DNA from: Segetibacter sp. 3557_3
Lineage (GTDB): Bacteria; Bacteroidota; Bacteroidia; Chitinophagales; Chitinophagaceae
Length of the DNA: 64,000 nt
Assembly: GCF_004354985.1 (NCBI RefSeq)
Contig: NZ_SMSK01000015.1
Coordinates: 106,331-170,330, forward strand
Direction of reading: 5' to 3'
The notes under the pieces were generated by a model that was not told where the DNA came from, ran no database searches, and saw only the letters and a list, made by a program, of their open reading frames with translations. A program made the position numbers and the translations under genes. Positions 1 to 8,824 of the stretch are shown one piece after another (positions within the stretch are counted from its first letter, which is position 1; the number at the start of each line of letters is the position of its first letter).

Positions 1-1
1 G

Positions 2-487
2 CTTTTTGTAACCCCGGGTGGCAAAAGGTTTATCGACAAAATGGATCCGGGATTGCTAACCTTGCTTCATAGTTGCCGGATACCGGTAGAGCTGGTGCTG
101 TTCTGGCTATCTCTGCAAAAGGCTGTTCCGGGGTTGATGACGTTTGAGGGCAGGAACTTTGATATCGTCTCGGGGCTGACGGCACCAGCGGTTTACTATT
201 TTGGCTACGTAAAAAAGCTGATGAGCAGTAAGATCCTTATCGTATGGCATTTAGCCTGTCTCGTGTTGTTGTTTAACATCGTAATACATGCGATACTTTC
301 CGCGCCTTCGCCATTGCAACAATTTGCTTTTGAACAGCCGAATATTGCCGTGTTGTACTTTCCTTTTGTGTGGCTACCCTGTTGCGTTGTTCCACTTGTT
401 TTATTGTCGCACCTTGCTGTATTGCGGCAGCTGAAAACGGCCAACAAAAGCGTGCAGAAAACAGGGAAGTCGGGCAACAATTACTGA
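2..487 (+). CDS. Conserved membrane protein, 5' truncated by window edge
   Basis: The reading frame is open from base 2, so the true start lies outside the window; the first ATG inside is at 41. The visible part has several hydrophobic stretches (roughly residues 14-28, 48-60, 68-90 and 106-130 counted from that ATG), so it is an integral membrane protein with about four helices and a basic tail. The pattern RNFDIVSGLTAP followed by QPNIAVLYFPFVWLP resembles a small membrane protein I have seen as hypothetical in Bacteroidota. No catalytic motif is visible and I assign no function. Confidence 0.7.
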   Translation, partial: LFVTPGGKRFIDKMDPGLLTLLHSCRIPVELVLFWLSLQKAVPGLMTFEGRNFDIVSGLTAPAVYYFGYVKKLMSSKILIVWHLACLVLLFNIVIHAILSAPSPLQQFAFEQPNIAVLYFPFVWLPCCVVPLVLLSHLAVLRQLKTANKSVQKTGKSGNNY

Positions 488-612
488 ATGGTAACCGGCA
501 TTGTAAAAAACATCTTCCAAGCAGCATGATAAATGAATTGGATAACATGGAACAAGGTCATAAATCCGGGTTTGATGATTCGCCTATTGTTGATGAAGTC
601 ACACCTGCAACT

Positions 613-1152
613 ATGCAAGTACAGAGGAAATTGATCGTTTACATCGCGGCAAGCGTAGACGGCTATATCGCGAAACCAAACGACGACTTAAGTTTTTTAG
701 CTCCTGTTGAAAGGGAGGGTGAAGACTACGGGTACCTTGACTTCATATCAACAGTAGACACCGTGCTTGTAGGCAGAAAAACTTATGAATGGGTGATGAA
801 ACAAGTAAGCGAGTTTCCCCATTCAGGGAAGCAAACGTTTGTTATTACACGGACTGCACGAGCAAAGGAGGGCAACATCGAATTTTATACCGGCGACATA
901 AGAGAGCTTGTAACCAAACTCAAGCATGCACCGGGTAACAATATCTTCTGCGACGGCGGTGCGGATTTGGTGAATAGCCTGTTGCAAGATGATCTGGTGG
1001 ATGAATTTATTCTCTCAATTATACCTGTACTCGTTGGTGCTGGAACCCGGCTTTTCGGAGACGATCGCCCGGAACACACTTTAAAGCTTGTTTCCATCAA
1101 ACAGTTTGAAAGCGGACTGGTACAAATACATTATAAGCGTGCGACCAATTGA
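613..1152 (+). CDS. Dihydrofolate reductase family protein (RibD C-terminal-like)
   Basis: A 179-residue protein of the RibD_C/DHFR-like fold. The N-terminal beta strand and cofactor loop read KLIVYIAASVDGYIAKP, followed by VLVGRKTYEW and the GADLVNSLL helix; the end has IIPVLVGAGTRLFG, the usual family signature. Such proteins bind NADPH and are annotated as YwjB/YyaP-like reductases of unknown substrate. The frame is open upstream to 370, with in-frame ATGs at 526 and 544; I chose 613 because homologous proteins begin directly with this strand. It is a single gene with 125 bases to the upstream membrane protein. Confidence 0.85.
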   Translation: MQVQRKLIVYIAASVDGYIAKPNDDLSFLAPVEREGEDYGYLDFISTVDTVLVGRKTYEWVMKQVSEFPHSGKQTFVITRTARAKEGNIEFYTGDIRELVTKLKHAPGNNIFCDGGADLVNSLLQDDLVDEFILSIIPVLVGAGTRLFGDDRPEHTLKLVSIKQFESGLVQIHYKRATN

Positions 1153-1423
1153 AACCGGTTTTGGTCTTCTCACTTTATGGTCAGCTAAACCAAAGGGTTC
1201 GTTGAAGGAAAAACTTATCATGTAGCAGCGCAAAACCAACAACGCTCAATCTAAAGGCTTAGCGGAAACAATAACCATCATCCGCATCGAGCCTGCAGAG
1301 CCGGCTCCTTCCCCCATTGGTTGCGAACCTTTTTGCTCCACAACTGTAATGTGTGCGCTTGCAGCCGCCACGTTGCCTCTAAATGGCTCTGTGGAAAGCC
1401 GCAAAAAATCAGCACAGCATACC

Positions 1424-2368
1424 ATGGGCAGCATTTTAAACACGCAACATACAAGCACCACCATTGGCGCCGGCAAAACAATTACCCTCGCGGGTGCCAC
1501 CGGGGAACTCGGGCGCCGGATAGCAACGCACTTACGGAACAACGGTGCCACGGTAAGAGCGTTGGTCCGGAAAGGCAGCAATGGGGCCAACATAGAAGTG
1601 CTCCGGTCGATTGGAGCGTCAATAATTGAAGTTGATTACAACAATACCGGGGAACTTATCAATGCTTGTATGGGCAGCACCTGTGTTGTTTCAGCATTGT
1701 CTGGATTGAGGGAAGTGATTGTTGACACACAAACACGCTTGCTGGATGCTGCGGTAAAAGCAAAAGTGCCCAGGTTTATTCCTTCGGACTACTCAATTGA
1801 CTTCACCCGGTTAAAGCCCGGATCAAACCGCAACCTGGATCTTCGGCGGGAGTTCGCGCAAAGACTTGATGCGGCACCTATTGCTGCCACCTCAATCCTA
1901 AATGGCATGTTTACCGACCTGCTTAGTGGGGACGCTCCTTTGGTACTTTCAAAGATCAGCCGTGTGCTTTATTGGGGTAATCCCAACCAGTTGCTTGACT
2001 TCACTACCACCGATGATACCGCCGCATTTACTGCTGCAGCAGCCTTGGACAATGAAACCCCACGTTATCTTCGGATTGCCGGCGAAGTTGCCAGTATAAG
2101 GGGTTTGCAACGGGCTGCAAGCGCAGCTTTGGGTAAACCATTTAAGTTGTTCCGGGCCGGAGGACTAGGGCTCCTGGGTGCAATGATCAAAATCACACGA
2201 ACGGTAGCGCCCAACAAAGACGATGTTTTTCCACCATGGCAGGGCATGCAGTACATGCACAATATGTTTACCGGGCTGCCTAAGCTTAACCCGCTTGATA
2301 ATGACCGTTACCCGCACATTCAATGGGTTACCATTCAGCAGGTGCTGGAGCGGGAAAGCAAGAGCTAG
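1424..2368 (+). CDS. NmrA-like / isoflavone-reductase-like NAD(P)-binding protein
   Basis: A protein of about 314 residues with an N-terminal Rossmann motif (LAGATGELGRRIATHL), then VRALVRKG, which contacts the NADP phosphate in this family, and a VVSALSG segment. A conserved FIPSDYSIDF stretch follows, as in NmrA/isoflavone reductase-like proteins. The SDR YxxxK catalytic pair is not evident, so it may be a redox sensor or an atypical reductase. The open frame reaches 1349, but that extension looks non-coding; the ATG at 1424 lies nearer the Rossmann strand. It stands alone, with 270 bases to the previous gene. Confidence 0.85.
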   Translation: MGSILNTQHTSTTIGAGKTITLAGATGELGRRIATHLRNNGATVRALVRKGSNGANIEVLRSIGASIIEVDYNNTGELINACMGSTCVVSALSGLREVIVDTQTRLLDAAVKAKVPRFIPSDYSIDFTRLKPGSNRNLDLRREFAQRLDAAPIAATSILNGMFTDLLSGDAPLVLSKISRVLYWGNPNQLLDFTTTDDTAAFTAAAALDNETPRYLRIAGEVASIRGLQRAASAALGKPFKLFRAGGLGLLGAMIKITRTVAPNKDDVFPPWQGMQYMHNMFTGLPKLNPLDNDRYPHIQWVTIQQVLERESKS

Positions 2369-2738
2369 TGCTGACTGGTAATAGGATTGCGGCCGCTTGG
2401 TTATGCAGCTTGTATGGGCCAGGTTGATTTCGCATAATCTAAGATCCTTACCCGCCAGCTGGACTGGCCGGAGTGCAGAACCAATCTTATCCAGCTGGCA
2501 CTTTTAGAAAGGCGAGTTTGTTGCTAACGTTAACTGAACGTCATAAGTCAAACTATACTGAACGGAACAAGAAATTGAACGTCACAAATGTTGAGCAACC
2601 AGTTTGAATGAATATTGGGTTACAACTAAGTGCTGCGTAGTATTGCTTTCTTTTAGAGAGATGCGAAAGACATTAAGCATTGTAAGGGTTAGATGTCTAG
2701 CTTAGCATAGGAGCACACAAGCATATCAACAACATCTT
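2369..2738. other. Intergenic region without a recognised gene
   Basis: 370 bases. Around 2534-2598 the motif TGAACG occurs three times (…ACTGAACGTCA…, …ACTGAACGGAA…, …TTGAACGTCA…), spaced irregularly. This could be a weak operator for the downstream methyltransferase gene or chance. No hairpin terminator or convincing TAnnTTTG promoter was seen. Confidence 0.4.
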
Positions 2739-3257
2739 ATGCCATCCATTCCCGAACGTTTCAGCTGGGCGGCAGCCCAATTACATATCAACCCTGATGA
2801 TCATATCGTGGAAATCGGCTGCGGTGCCGGTCTCTTTGCTGAAGTTATCGCGGCGCAGCTCCACGGGGGCAGCTTGCTCGCCATTGACAAGTCTCCGGCA
2901 ATGTTGGAGAAAGCGCGTAAACGAAACCAGGCATTTATAAACAGCGGTGTGTCGGCGTTTGTAAGTGCAGAATTTGCCAAGGCCAACTTACCCGCGGCTT
3001 ATTTTGATTGTATCCTTGCCTTCAACGTAAACTTCTTTTGGAAAGATCCGGTGGTTGAGTTGGCAAGTATCCGGAGCGCACTAAAACCACGGGGCAAACT
3101 ATCTATCTTTCTTCAGGCACCTTATGAAATTACGTTAGATGCAGCAGAGCCGGTAAAGCACAGGCTAAGGGAAAATGGTTTTAAAGTTTTGGATGTGGTA
3201 TTACAACCAATGCAGCCCACAGCCGTATTGTGCATTGTTGCGCAACCCAACGGTTAA
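2739..3257 (+). CDS. Class I SAM-dependent methyltransferase
   Basis: A 172-residue protein with the canonical SAM-binding motif I, IVEIGCGAGLFAEVIA (residues about 23-38), motif II acidic residue in LLAIDKSPAML, and post-I/III segments FDCILAFNVNFFWKD and SALKPRGKLSIFLQ. It is short for the class (most have 200-280 residues) and lacks a long C-terminal substrate domain, similar to UbiE/Methyltransf_25 types acting on small molecules. The substrate cannot be inferred. The ATG at 2739 is used because an N-terminal helix of normal length precedes motif I. Confidence 0.88.
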   Translation: MPSIPERFSWAAAQLHINPDDHIVEIGCGAGLFAEVIAAQLHGGSLLAIDKSPAMLEKARKRNQAFINSGVSAFVSAEFAKANLPAAYFDCILAFNVNFFWKDPVVELASIRSALKPRGKLSIFLQAPYEITLDAAEPVKHRLRENGFKVLDVVLQPMQPTAVLCIVAQPNG

Positions 3258-3712
3258 CTAAAACAAGGGGCAGGACACCTGCAAAGCATACTTCGTTTCG
3301 GCAGAATTTTACTCTTAATTGTTCGGCCAAATGACTGTTTGAGGAGCCAGTTATTGGCCTAAAGCATTTGGATCTGCAGGTTTCTATGCATTTGCTGTGG
3401 GTGGACCTGGTTACCCGGTCGTGAGCCCGCGTGAGGGATTGCGTGGAAAGCCCGCAACCCCGCCGTAGGTGGGGTGAGGACTTGGAACAAAAGCCCGACC
3501 CCCAACCCAAGTTGGGGGGCACGCCCAAAAAATCTCATACACGGCATTTGGCGATTCGCCGCATCCATTTCTTATTCTTCTGTAAATACCTGGAGTGAAA
3601 AGCCCGCAATACGTCCACATCTTTAAGTTAGTGTAAGTTATGCCGCGAAATGGAGCCCTTCAAGGCGGCGTCATTTTTTTGTAGATAGGGCTATGATCTT
3701 AAACCATCAAAC
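3258..3712. other. Intergenic region containing a tandem hairpin repeat
   Basis: 455 bases between the methyltransferase and exonuclease III genes. The middle part (3431-3517) is a two-unit GC-rich repeat described separately. The rest shows no coding frame that resembles a protein, and no clear promoter for the exonuclease gene. Confidence 0.5.
3431..3517. repeat. Two-unit tandem hairpin repeat (period about 43 bases)
   Basis: Two imperfect copies lie head to tail. Each starts GTGAGG, has AAAGCCCG in the middle, and ends in a C-rich/G-rich hairpin. Copy 1 (3431-3474) closes CCCC-GCCGTAGGT-GGGG. Copy 2 (3474-3517) closes with the perfect arms CCCCCAAC/GTTGGGGG around CCAA. The layout resembles REP-like dispersed hairpin elements; a further GTGAAAAGCCCGCAAT fragment occurs near 3595. 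No transposase is nearby. Confidence 0.6.
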
Positions 3713-4492
3713 ATGAGAATAGCAACCTATAACGTTAACGGCATAAACGGTCGACTACCTGTTTTACTTCGTTGGCTCAGTGAAACAACCCCTGATATTG
3801 TCTGCCTGCAGGAACTTAAGGCGCCGCAGGAAAAGTTTCCTGAACAGGCCATTGCCGACCTGGGTTACGAGGCACTATGGCATGGTCAAAAGAGCTGGAA
3901 CGGGGTTGCCATCCTCTCACGTGTAGGTTCGATTAGTGAAGTTCGGCGCGGATTGCCCGGAGATCCCGAAGATGAGCATAGTCGTTACCTGGAGGCCGAC
4001 GTTGCCGGCATCCGCGTCTGCTGCCTGTACCTGCCCAATGGAAATCCCGCCCCGGGACCAAAATTCGAATATAAGTTGCGATGGTTTGACCGGCTGAATG
4101 ATCATGCGGCTGAATTGCTAAGAATAGACATGCCGGTAATACTTGCAGGGGATTTTAATGTAATGCCTACCGATAAAGATGTTTACAAACCCGAGCGATG
4201 GCAGGAAGATGCCCTGTTCAGGCCCGAAGTTCGCGAGGCATTTAAATCGCTTGTTGAACAAGGTTGGACAGACGCGATACGGACTTTTTATCCCGACGAA
4301 ATCATTTACACCTTCTGGGATTATTTTAGAAACGCATACGGCCGCAATGCAGGTTTGCGTATCGACCATTTTCTGCTGAGTCCGCAATTTGATGGACGCC
4401 TCGTTGCTGCAGGAGTAGACCGCGAGGTACGTGGGTGGGAAAAAACGAGCGATCATGCGCCGGTGTGGATTGATGTACTGGATAATCTTTAA
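3713..4492 (+). CDS. xth: Exodeoxyribonuclease III (AP endonuclease family)
   Basis: A 259-residue protein, the usual length for ExoIII. It starts MRIATYNVNGINGR with the metal-binding Asn, has CLQELKAP (metal-ligand Glu), then WNGVAILSR, AGDFNVMPTDKDVY with the catalytic Asp and Asn, and the C-terminal TSDHAPVW with the Asp-His pair. These are the complete EEP-fold catalytic residues. The enzyme removes 3' blocks and cleaves at abasic sites in base excision repair, in the cytoplasm. It is preceded by a 455-base gap and appears monocistronic. Confidence 0.95.
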   Translation: MRIATYNVNGINGRLPVLLRWLSETTPDIVCLQELKAPQEKFPEQAIADLGYEALWHGQKSWNGVAILSRVGSISEVRRGLPGDPEDEHSRYLEADVAGIRVCCLYLPNGNPAPGPKFEYKLRWFDRLNDHAAELLRIDMPVILAGDFNVMPTDKDVYKPERWQEDALFRPEVREAFKSLVEQGWTDAIRTFYPDEIIYTFWDYFRNAYGRNAGLRIDHFLLSPQFDGRLVAAGVDREVRGWEKTSDHAPVWIDVLDNL

Positions 4493-4566
4493 TATATTTT
4501 GCACCTGGCACCCGACAATTCCGACCCATAACCGGGGCTGTATTTACCGCTAAAACCTGACCGTAT

Positions 4567-4935
4567 ATGGAGCCTCATTTTACCGGCGGAGTGAACATAG
4601 CCATCAAGATCCCGAAAGCAAAATATGAGCAAACGGTAGCATTTTACCGCGACATCTTGAAACTATCGGTAGCCGAAAAGCCGATCAGCAATCCTACGGT
4701 GAGCAGAACAAATGAAGTAAAATTTGGGAGCAATATCGTGTGGCTCGACTGTGTTGATAATTATACTCATTCGGAAGTATGGCTGGACCTGAAGACAAAT
4801 GATGTAGAAGCAGCGACTGAATACCTGAAAGCAAAAGGGGTTGAGACCTGTGATGAATTAGAGGAGATTCCTGCCGGTATGCATTGGATAATGGATCCAT
4901 CGGGAACCCCGTTTATTTTAAACCAGCAAGATTGA
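4567..4935 (+). CDS. VOC (glyoxalase/bleomycin-resistance-like) family protein
   Basis: A 122-residue, single-module vicinal oxygen chelate protein. It shows the two beta-alpha-beta-beta-beta repeats: VNIAIKIPKAKYEQTVAFYRDILKL at the start and VWLDLKTNDVEAATEYLKAKGV in the second half, ending in the typical IMDPSGTPFIL. The substrate is unknown; such proteins may bind metals or drugs, or act as dioxygenases or isomerases. Its stop codon TGA overlaps a TTG start of the next gene (TTGA at 4932-4935), so the two are probably translationally coupled. Confidence 0.88.
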   Translation: MEPHFTGGVNIAIKIPKAKYEQTVAFYRDILKLSVAEKPISNPTVSRTNEVKFGSNIVWLDCVDNYTHSEVWLDLKTNDVEAATEYLKAKGVETCDELEEIPAGMHWIMDPSGTPFILNQQD

Positions 4936-5354
4936 AAACGACACATACAACAAACTACTACAACACCTTTATTGCTGTTGCCGAAGATTGCCCGGCAACA
5001 ATGGGAGAAGTTCCTCAATTAAAGGCAGGTACCAAATCGATCGCCAATCTTGAATTTGAGCTGATGAGTCGTCATCCCTATGCATTTACCTCGGATGATA
5101 TTTTGTTCCAGGTGTTTGCAGAACGTAATCAGTTGGATCAAGCAGGGTTTACAGAAGCAAGAGCGGTGCTATTTTCCAAAGGGCAGGCATGTTTGCGTTC
5201 ATCAGCGTTGGGTAAAAGGTATGGTTGGGGTATCCACTTTAATGAAGAAGGTAAGGTTGCTTTGTTTGGCAGGGAGCAGCCTGAATATCAACAACTGGCC
5301 AGGGATACGAACCTCAAACAATTGAAAGCTATGCGTTCGAAGCGCAGCAAGTAA
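4932..5354 (+). CDS. DUF6157 family protein
   Basis: About 140 residues. The sequence THTTNYYNTFIAVAEDCPA followed by KSIANLEFELMSRHPYAFTSDDILF is the pattern of DUF6157, a small family of unknown function. The start is a judgement: the frame has an ATG at 4884, 52 bases inside the VOC gene, but the family begins at the HTTNY segment, which fits a TTG start at 4932 overlapping the VOC stop. A basic tail ends the protein. It is coupled to the VOC gene, so a shared function is possible but unproven. Confidence 0.82.
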   Translation: MKTTHTTNYYNTFIAVAEDCPATMGEVPQLKAGTKSIANLEFELMSRHPYAFTSDDILFQVFAERNQLDQAGFTEARAVLFSKGQACLRSSALGKRYGWGIHFNEEGKVALFGREQPEYQQLARDTNLKQLKAMRSKRSK

Positions 5355-5496
5355 TTCTAAGCAAACAGCGGATGTAAATCGTACAAAGCATCTAACTGAA
5401 ACAGGGTGTTCTGTGCAGATCTGAACGAGGGTGTGTGCATATAAATACTCGGCGGCTAACATTCAAACGGATTCTGCAGAAGAGCTATTTTCGGAC

Positions 5497-6438
5497 ATGA
5501 GAATGTTGAAAATAGCCGGCCGTGTTTTCCTTTTATTGTTTGTGGTATTGAATATTGTTGCCGCATTTCATGCCTACCGCTTCACCCATTTTTCGGATAC
5601 CAACAGCAAGAAGACGAACGCATCAAAACTTAGCCCTGTGGCAAAGTTAAAGACCATTGTATTTGGGATATCAAACCCGCGGCCCGTAAATGGCAGGTTG
5701 CCAACGCAGAACTATCGGGTCCTTCACCTCCAGAGCAATAAGAAAATAAGTTGCTGGTACATGACACAGCATAACAGCAGGGGTACGGTCATCCTCTTTC
5801 ATGGTTATGGCGGCAATAAATCTTCGATGCTTGACAAGTCAGACGTGTTTTATGCAATGGGTTATAATACTTTGTTGGTTGACTTTATGGGTAGCGGTGA
5901 CTCCGAAGGTAACCAAACCACAATAGGGTTTAAGGAAGCGGAGCAGGTGAAGACATGCTTTGATTTTATCACCAGAATGGGCGAAAACCACATCTTCTTA
6001 TTTGGAACTTCCCTGGGTGCGGTCGCGATATTAAAAGCAGTGAAGGACCATAACATACAGCCTGGCGGCATCATGCTCGAATGCCCGTTTGGCACCATGT
6101 ATGAGACAACTGTGGCGAGGTTTCGCACAATGAATATTCCCCCTTTTCCTATGGCTGGTTTATTGGTTTTTTGGGGTGGACTTGAAAACGGCTTTTGGGG
6201 TTTTGGGCACAACCCTATTGATTACGCAAAAGCGGTTAAATGCCCTACCCTGCTGCTTTATGGTGAGCAAGATGAAAAGGTAAGCCGGGCAGAAATCGAC
6301 AATATCTACAAAAACCTAGATGGCAGCAAGCAGTTGAAGACATACCCGCTTGCCGGGCATGAAAATTATCTTGTGCAATATCGCACGGAATGGATAGCCG
6401 ACGTGCAGGCGTTTACGGGCGGAACAAATGGTAAATAG
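5497..6438 (+). CDS. Membrane-anchored alpha/beta hydrolase
   Basis: About 313 residues. The first 24 residues contain one hydrophobic segment (VFLLLFVVLNIVAAFHAY), a signal anchor, so the enzyme domain probably faces the periplasm. The hydrolase core has HGYGGNKSS (oxyanion region), the nucleophile elbow GTSLGAVA, acid loop YGEQDEKV and catalytic His in AGHENYL. The fold resembles YqkD/BEM46-type serine hydrolases. I chose the ATG at 5497, which puts the anchor at the N-terminus; the frame is open to 5431. The substrate cannot be told. Confidence 0.85.
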   Translation: MRMLKIAGRVFLLLFVVLNIVAAFHAYRFTHFSDTNSKKTNASKLSPVAKLKTIVFGISNPRPVNGRLPTQNYRVLHLQSNKKISCWYMTQHNSRGTVILFHGYGGNKSSMLDKSDVFYAMGYNTLLVDFMGSGDSEGNQTTIGFKEAEQVKTCFDFITRMGENHIFLFGTSLGAVAILKAVKDHNIQPGGIMLECPFGTMYETTVARFRTMNIPPFPMAGLLVFWGGLENGFWGFGHNPIDYAKAVKCPTLLLYGEQDEKVSRAEIDNIYKNLDGSKQLKTYPLAGHENYLVQYRTEWIADVQAFTGGTNGK

Positions 6439-6529
6439 TTGAAGCGCTGCCCTGCTTATGCGGTAAGTAGCCGCACCACCTAACTGTTGCGGAATGCTCC
6501 AGTTGGAACACATTTTTAGATATACCATG

Positions 6530-6538
6530 AAGGAGGAG
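6530..6538 (+). promoter_or_regulatory. Strong Shine-Dalgarno-like sequence before a GTG start
   Basis: The sequence AAGGAGGAG sits just before the GTG at 6541. Such a full anti-16S match is uncommon in Bacteroidota, where translation usually depends little on Shine-Dalgarno pairing. It supports the GTG start. An ATG at 6527 in this stretch runs only four codons before a stop. Confidence 0.5.
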
Positions 6539-6540
6539 TA

Positions 6541-8178
6541 GTGCAACATTCGCGTATAGTTCATCACCTGTTTGGCGGGAAAACATGTTCTGTTGTATGC
6601 GGAATACTGCTAATAAGCCTGTTTGTTGTAAATGACTGCAGGTTGATTGATGTCATTCTTGAAGGCCGGAACGAGCGACCCATGCTCGTGGTATTCGCCT
6701 ATGCTGCAGCATTTTGCTCGATTATAACTATGATGTTGAACAGGAACATCTGGGTAAAAAAATTTGCCGAGGTATTGGTGTTTTCTGCGATTTACACCGA
6801 CCTTCTTTACCTGATGCTCAGCGGCTACCCGTTTTCATACCCCGATGCAATCAACCTCTTTAATAATCCGGAATACGCCTCAGCTGCCTTTGCGACCTTT
6901 AAAATACCTTTTCTGCTTGCCTTCGTTGGTACCGGGATCGCTTTTGCACTGTTACAGTTTTCGCTAAAACCTGTTCAGCGCAGGTTTGCACCGGGTTGGC
7001 TTATGCTTTTTCTTGTCATTCAGGGAATACTTTATTTATCGTCTGCAAGAGCTGCGGGTTGGCCTGACCTGATGCCTGCTGTTTACCGGGTTTCTGGCAA
7101 CCTGCTTACGTCGAATATTGTGCGACCCGAAACACGGTGGCGACGGGATAAGGTAAGGGCTATACCTCTCGGCAACAAAGTTGATCATGTATTTATCATC
7201 GTGGATGAAAGTGTAACCGCAACTGCCCTAAGCATCAACGGTTCACGCTTTTCCACAACACCTTTTCTGCAGGCAAATACAAACAGGCTTATCAATTTTG
7301 GTGTTGCCACTTCATTCACCAACTTTAGTGCGGGTTCCAATCTTTCTCTTATGGCAGGAATGCAAATGCGCGAGTTGCCTGATACCGGCTATGAGGCCTT
7401 TGCAAAGCCAGGCATTTTCCGGTATGCCAGGCAAGCGGGTTATCAAACCTATTTACTTGACGCGCAAACCCCGGGTGACAAATTGCAGAACTACACGACC
7501 AGTCAGGACCTGGCGTTTATTGATAGTATTTATAAGCCTTCACATTCCGAAGATGTTCCATTATTTCACCGGGACTCGTTGATTGCCGAAAAAATTGCAG
7601 CTATCGCCAGCTTAAACGTTCCCACGTTTACCTATGTCAACAAGTTTGGTGCACACTGGCCTTACAACACCAACTATCCACCAACGGCCCTGGCAAAAAC
7701 ATTCAGTTCGGTTGAGCAAAAAAGAGAGACAGCAAAACATTATTTCAGGTCGCTGCAATGGAACGTTGACCAGTTCTGGCACACCTTAATGAACAGGCTG
7801 CCTGCAAACAGCAAACTGCTGATACTTTACACCGCCGACCATGGCGAACACTTTAATGCAAAACCGCTGAACATTAAACATGCATCAATTTACCGGGCAA
7901 ACTCAATTGAAGGTCTCGTTCCTTTGCTTGCAGTTGACCGGGCAGGATTCTTTCCCCCTGGTTACGCTCCGGAACGGGATCGCTATTCGCATGAATACAT
8001 CTTCCCAACCCTGCTTGTTGCTATGGGGTATGACCCAGGCTTTGTTGCAGCGCAATACGGACGTACATTATTGCAGCCGGCTTGTGAAAAGCCACGCTGG
8101 TTTCAAACGGGGGATCTCTTTGGAAGAGGAACCAACAAGCGGGTTGTTGTAGATACGGGTCGCTTACGCCATCCTTAA
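6541..8178 (+). CDS. Phosphoethanolamine-transferase-like membrane sulfatase-fold protein
   Basis: A 545-residue protein with about five N-terminal membrane helices (residues about 15-180) and a C-terminal alkaline-phosphatase-superfamily domain. The domain begins VFIIVDESVTATALSINGS with the metal-binding Asp/Glu, continues with STTPFL and SAGSNLSLMAG (nucleophile region), FGAHWPY, and ends with YTADHGEH (metal-binding Asp-His-His). The topology matches EptA/LptA-type enzymes that transfer phosphoethanolamine to lipid A or other glycans. The nucleophile region is divergent, so the transferred group is uncertain. Translation starts at GTG 6541. Confidence 0.8.
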   Translation: MQHSRIVHHLFGGKTCSVVCGILLISLFVVNDCRLIDVILEGRNERPMLVVFAYAAAFCSIITMMLNRNIWVKKFAEVLVFSAIYTDLLYLMLSGYPFSYPDAINLFNNPEYASAAFATFKIPFLLAFVGTGIAFALLQFSLKPVQRRFAPGWLMLFLVIQGILYLSSARAAGWPDLMPAVYRVSGNLLTSNIVRPETRWRRDKVRAIPLGNKVDHVFIIVDESVTATALSINGSRFSTTPFLQANTNRLINFGVATSFTNFSAGSNLSLMAGMQMRELPDTGYEAFAKPGIFRYARQAGYQTYLLDAQTPGDKLQNYTTSQDLAFIDSIYKPSHSEDVPLFHRDSLIAEKIAAIASLNVPTFTYVNKFGAHWPYNTNYPPTALAKTFSSVEQKRETAKHYFRSLQWNVDQFWHTLMNRLPANSKLLILYTADHGEHFNAKPLNIKHASIYRANSIEGLVPLLAVDRAGFFPPGYAPERDRYSHEYIFPTLLVAMGYDPGFVAAQYGRTLLQPACEKPRWFQTGDLFGRGTNKRVVVDTGRLRHP

Positions 8179-8411
8179 GCCGCAATATGGGATCAACGTC
8201 ATCAGCAAGAGCAATAGTAATAACCTAGGTGTATACATCATCCGACCCGGAGGACCCTATCCCAAAATCAACAAAAAGTATAAGCGGCCGGTCAAACGGC
8301 TGCACGCCCGCAGTTCGCAAAAAAGATTTAGGTGTTATGCCGTCTGCATGCAAGTGACCGCCCTTAAACGGGTTTATTTTGCTTATTAACAAATGAATGT
8401 GGTTAAATGCA

Positions 8412-8441
8412 TTGCTGCCCCGGTTAATAGTGATACTTTTA
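8412..8441 (+). promoter_or_regulatory. Possible Bacteroidota-type promoter of the cold-shock gene
   Basis: TTG at 8412-8414, 19 bases, then TACTTTTA at 8434-8441. This fits the Bacteroidota primary sigma consensus TTG-N19-TAnnTTTG except for the last base. The start codon follows 21 bases later, a short leader. Confidence 0.4.
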
Positions 8442-8462
8442 TCGAATATTAATATCAACGTT

Positions 8463-8660
8463 ATGACAGAAAAAGGAACCGTAAAGTTTTTCAACGTATT
8501 GAAAGGCTTTGGCTTTATCACCAGCAATGAAGGAAAAGATTATTTTATACATACTTCAGGGCTTAATGGTGGCTCACTGAAAGATGGTGCCAGTGTTGAG
8601 TTTGAAACAAGACAGGGACAGAAAGGCCTCGAGGCTTACAATGTTGAAGTACTTGATTAA
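8463..8660 (+). CDS. Cold-shock domain protein
   Basis: A 65-residue protein consisting of one OB-fold cold-shock domain. The start GTVKFFNVLKGFGFIT carries RNP1 (KGFGFI), followed by the RNP2-like DYFIHTSGL and the closing GQKGLEAYNVEV. It binds single-stranded RNA/DNA as an RNA chaperone in the cytoplasm. RNP2 is slightly unusual (YFIH instead of VFVH). The start at 8463 gives the standard length; the frame is open to 8397. A clear intrinsic terminator follows. Confidence 0.93.
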   Translation: MTEKGTVKFFNVLKGFGFITSNEGKDYFIHTSGLNGGSLKDGASVEFETRQGQKGLEAYNVEVLD

Positions 8661-8682
8661 GTTTGCTAAACATCTTGCAAAA

Positions 8683-8707
8683 ATGCCACCCCAGCGGGTG
8701 GCATTTT
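8683..8707 (+). terminator. Intrinsic terminator after the cold-shock gene
   Basis: Perfect arms ATGCCACC (8683-8690) and GGTGGCAT (8696-8703) around a five-base loop, followed by a short T-run, 22 bases past the stop codon. Confidence 0.8.
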
Positions 8708-8824
8708 CATTTACGCTATATTAATATCGGAAGGTCACATTATGCTGCTGATGACTTTGCAACCATGAACGCTGTGGGAGCAAATGCCTGGCTTGATCCT
8801 GCGCCAATATAGCCCGGTTTCGAA

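Noticed and set aside
1246..1593. Minus-strand frame of 115 codons opposite the NmrA-like gene
   Set aside because: It is the shadow of a well-supported gene on the other strand, with no protein-like pattern of its own.
3431..3517. Tandem tRNA genes
   Set aside because: The hairpins do not form a cloverleaf and no anticodon or T-arm motif is present.
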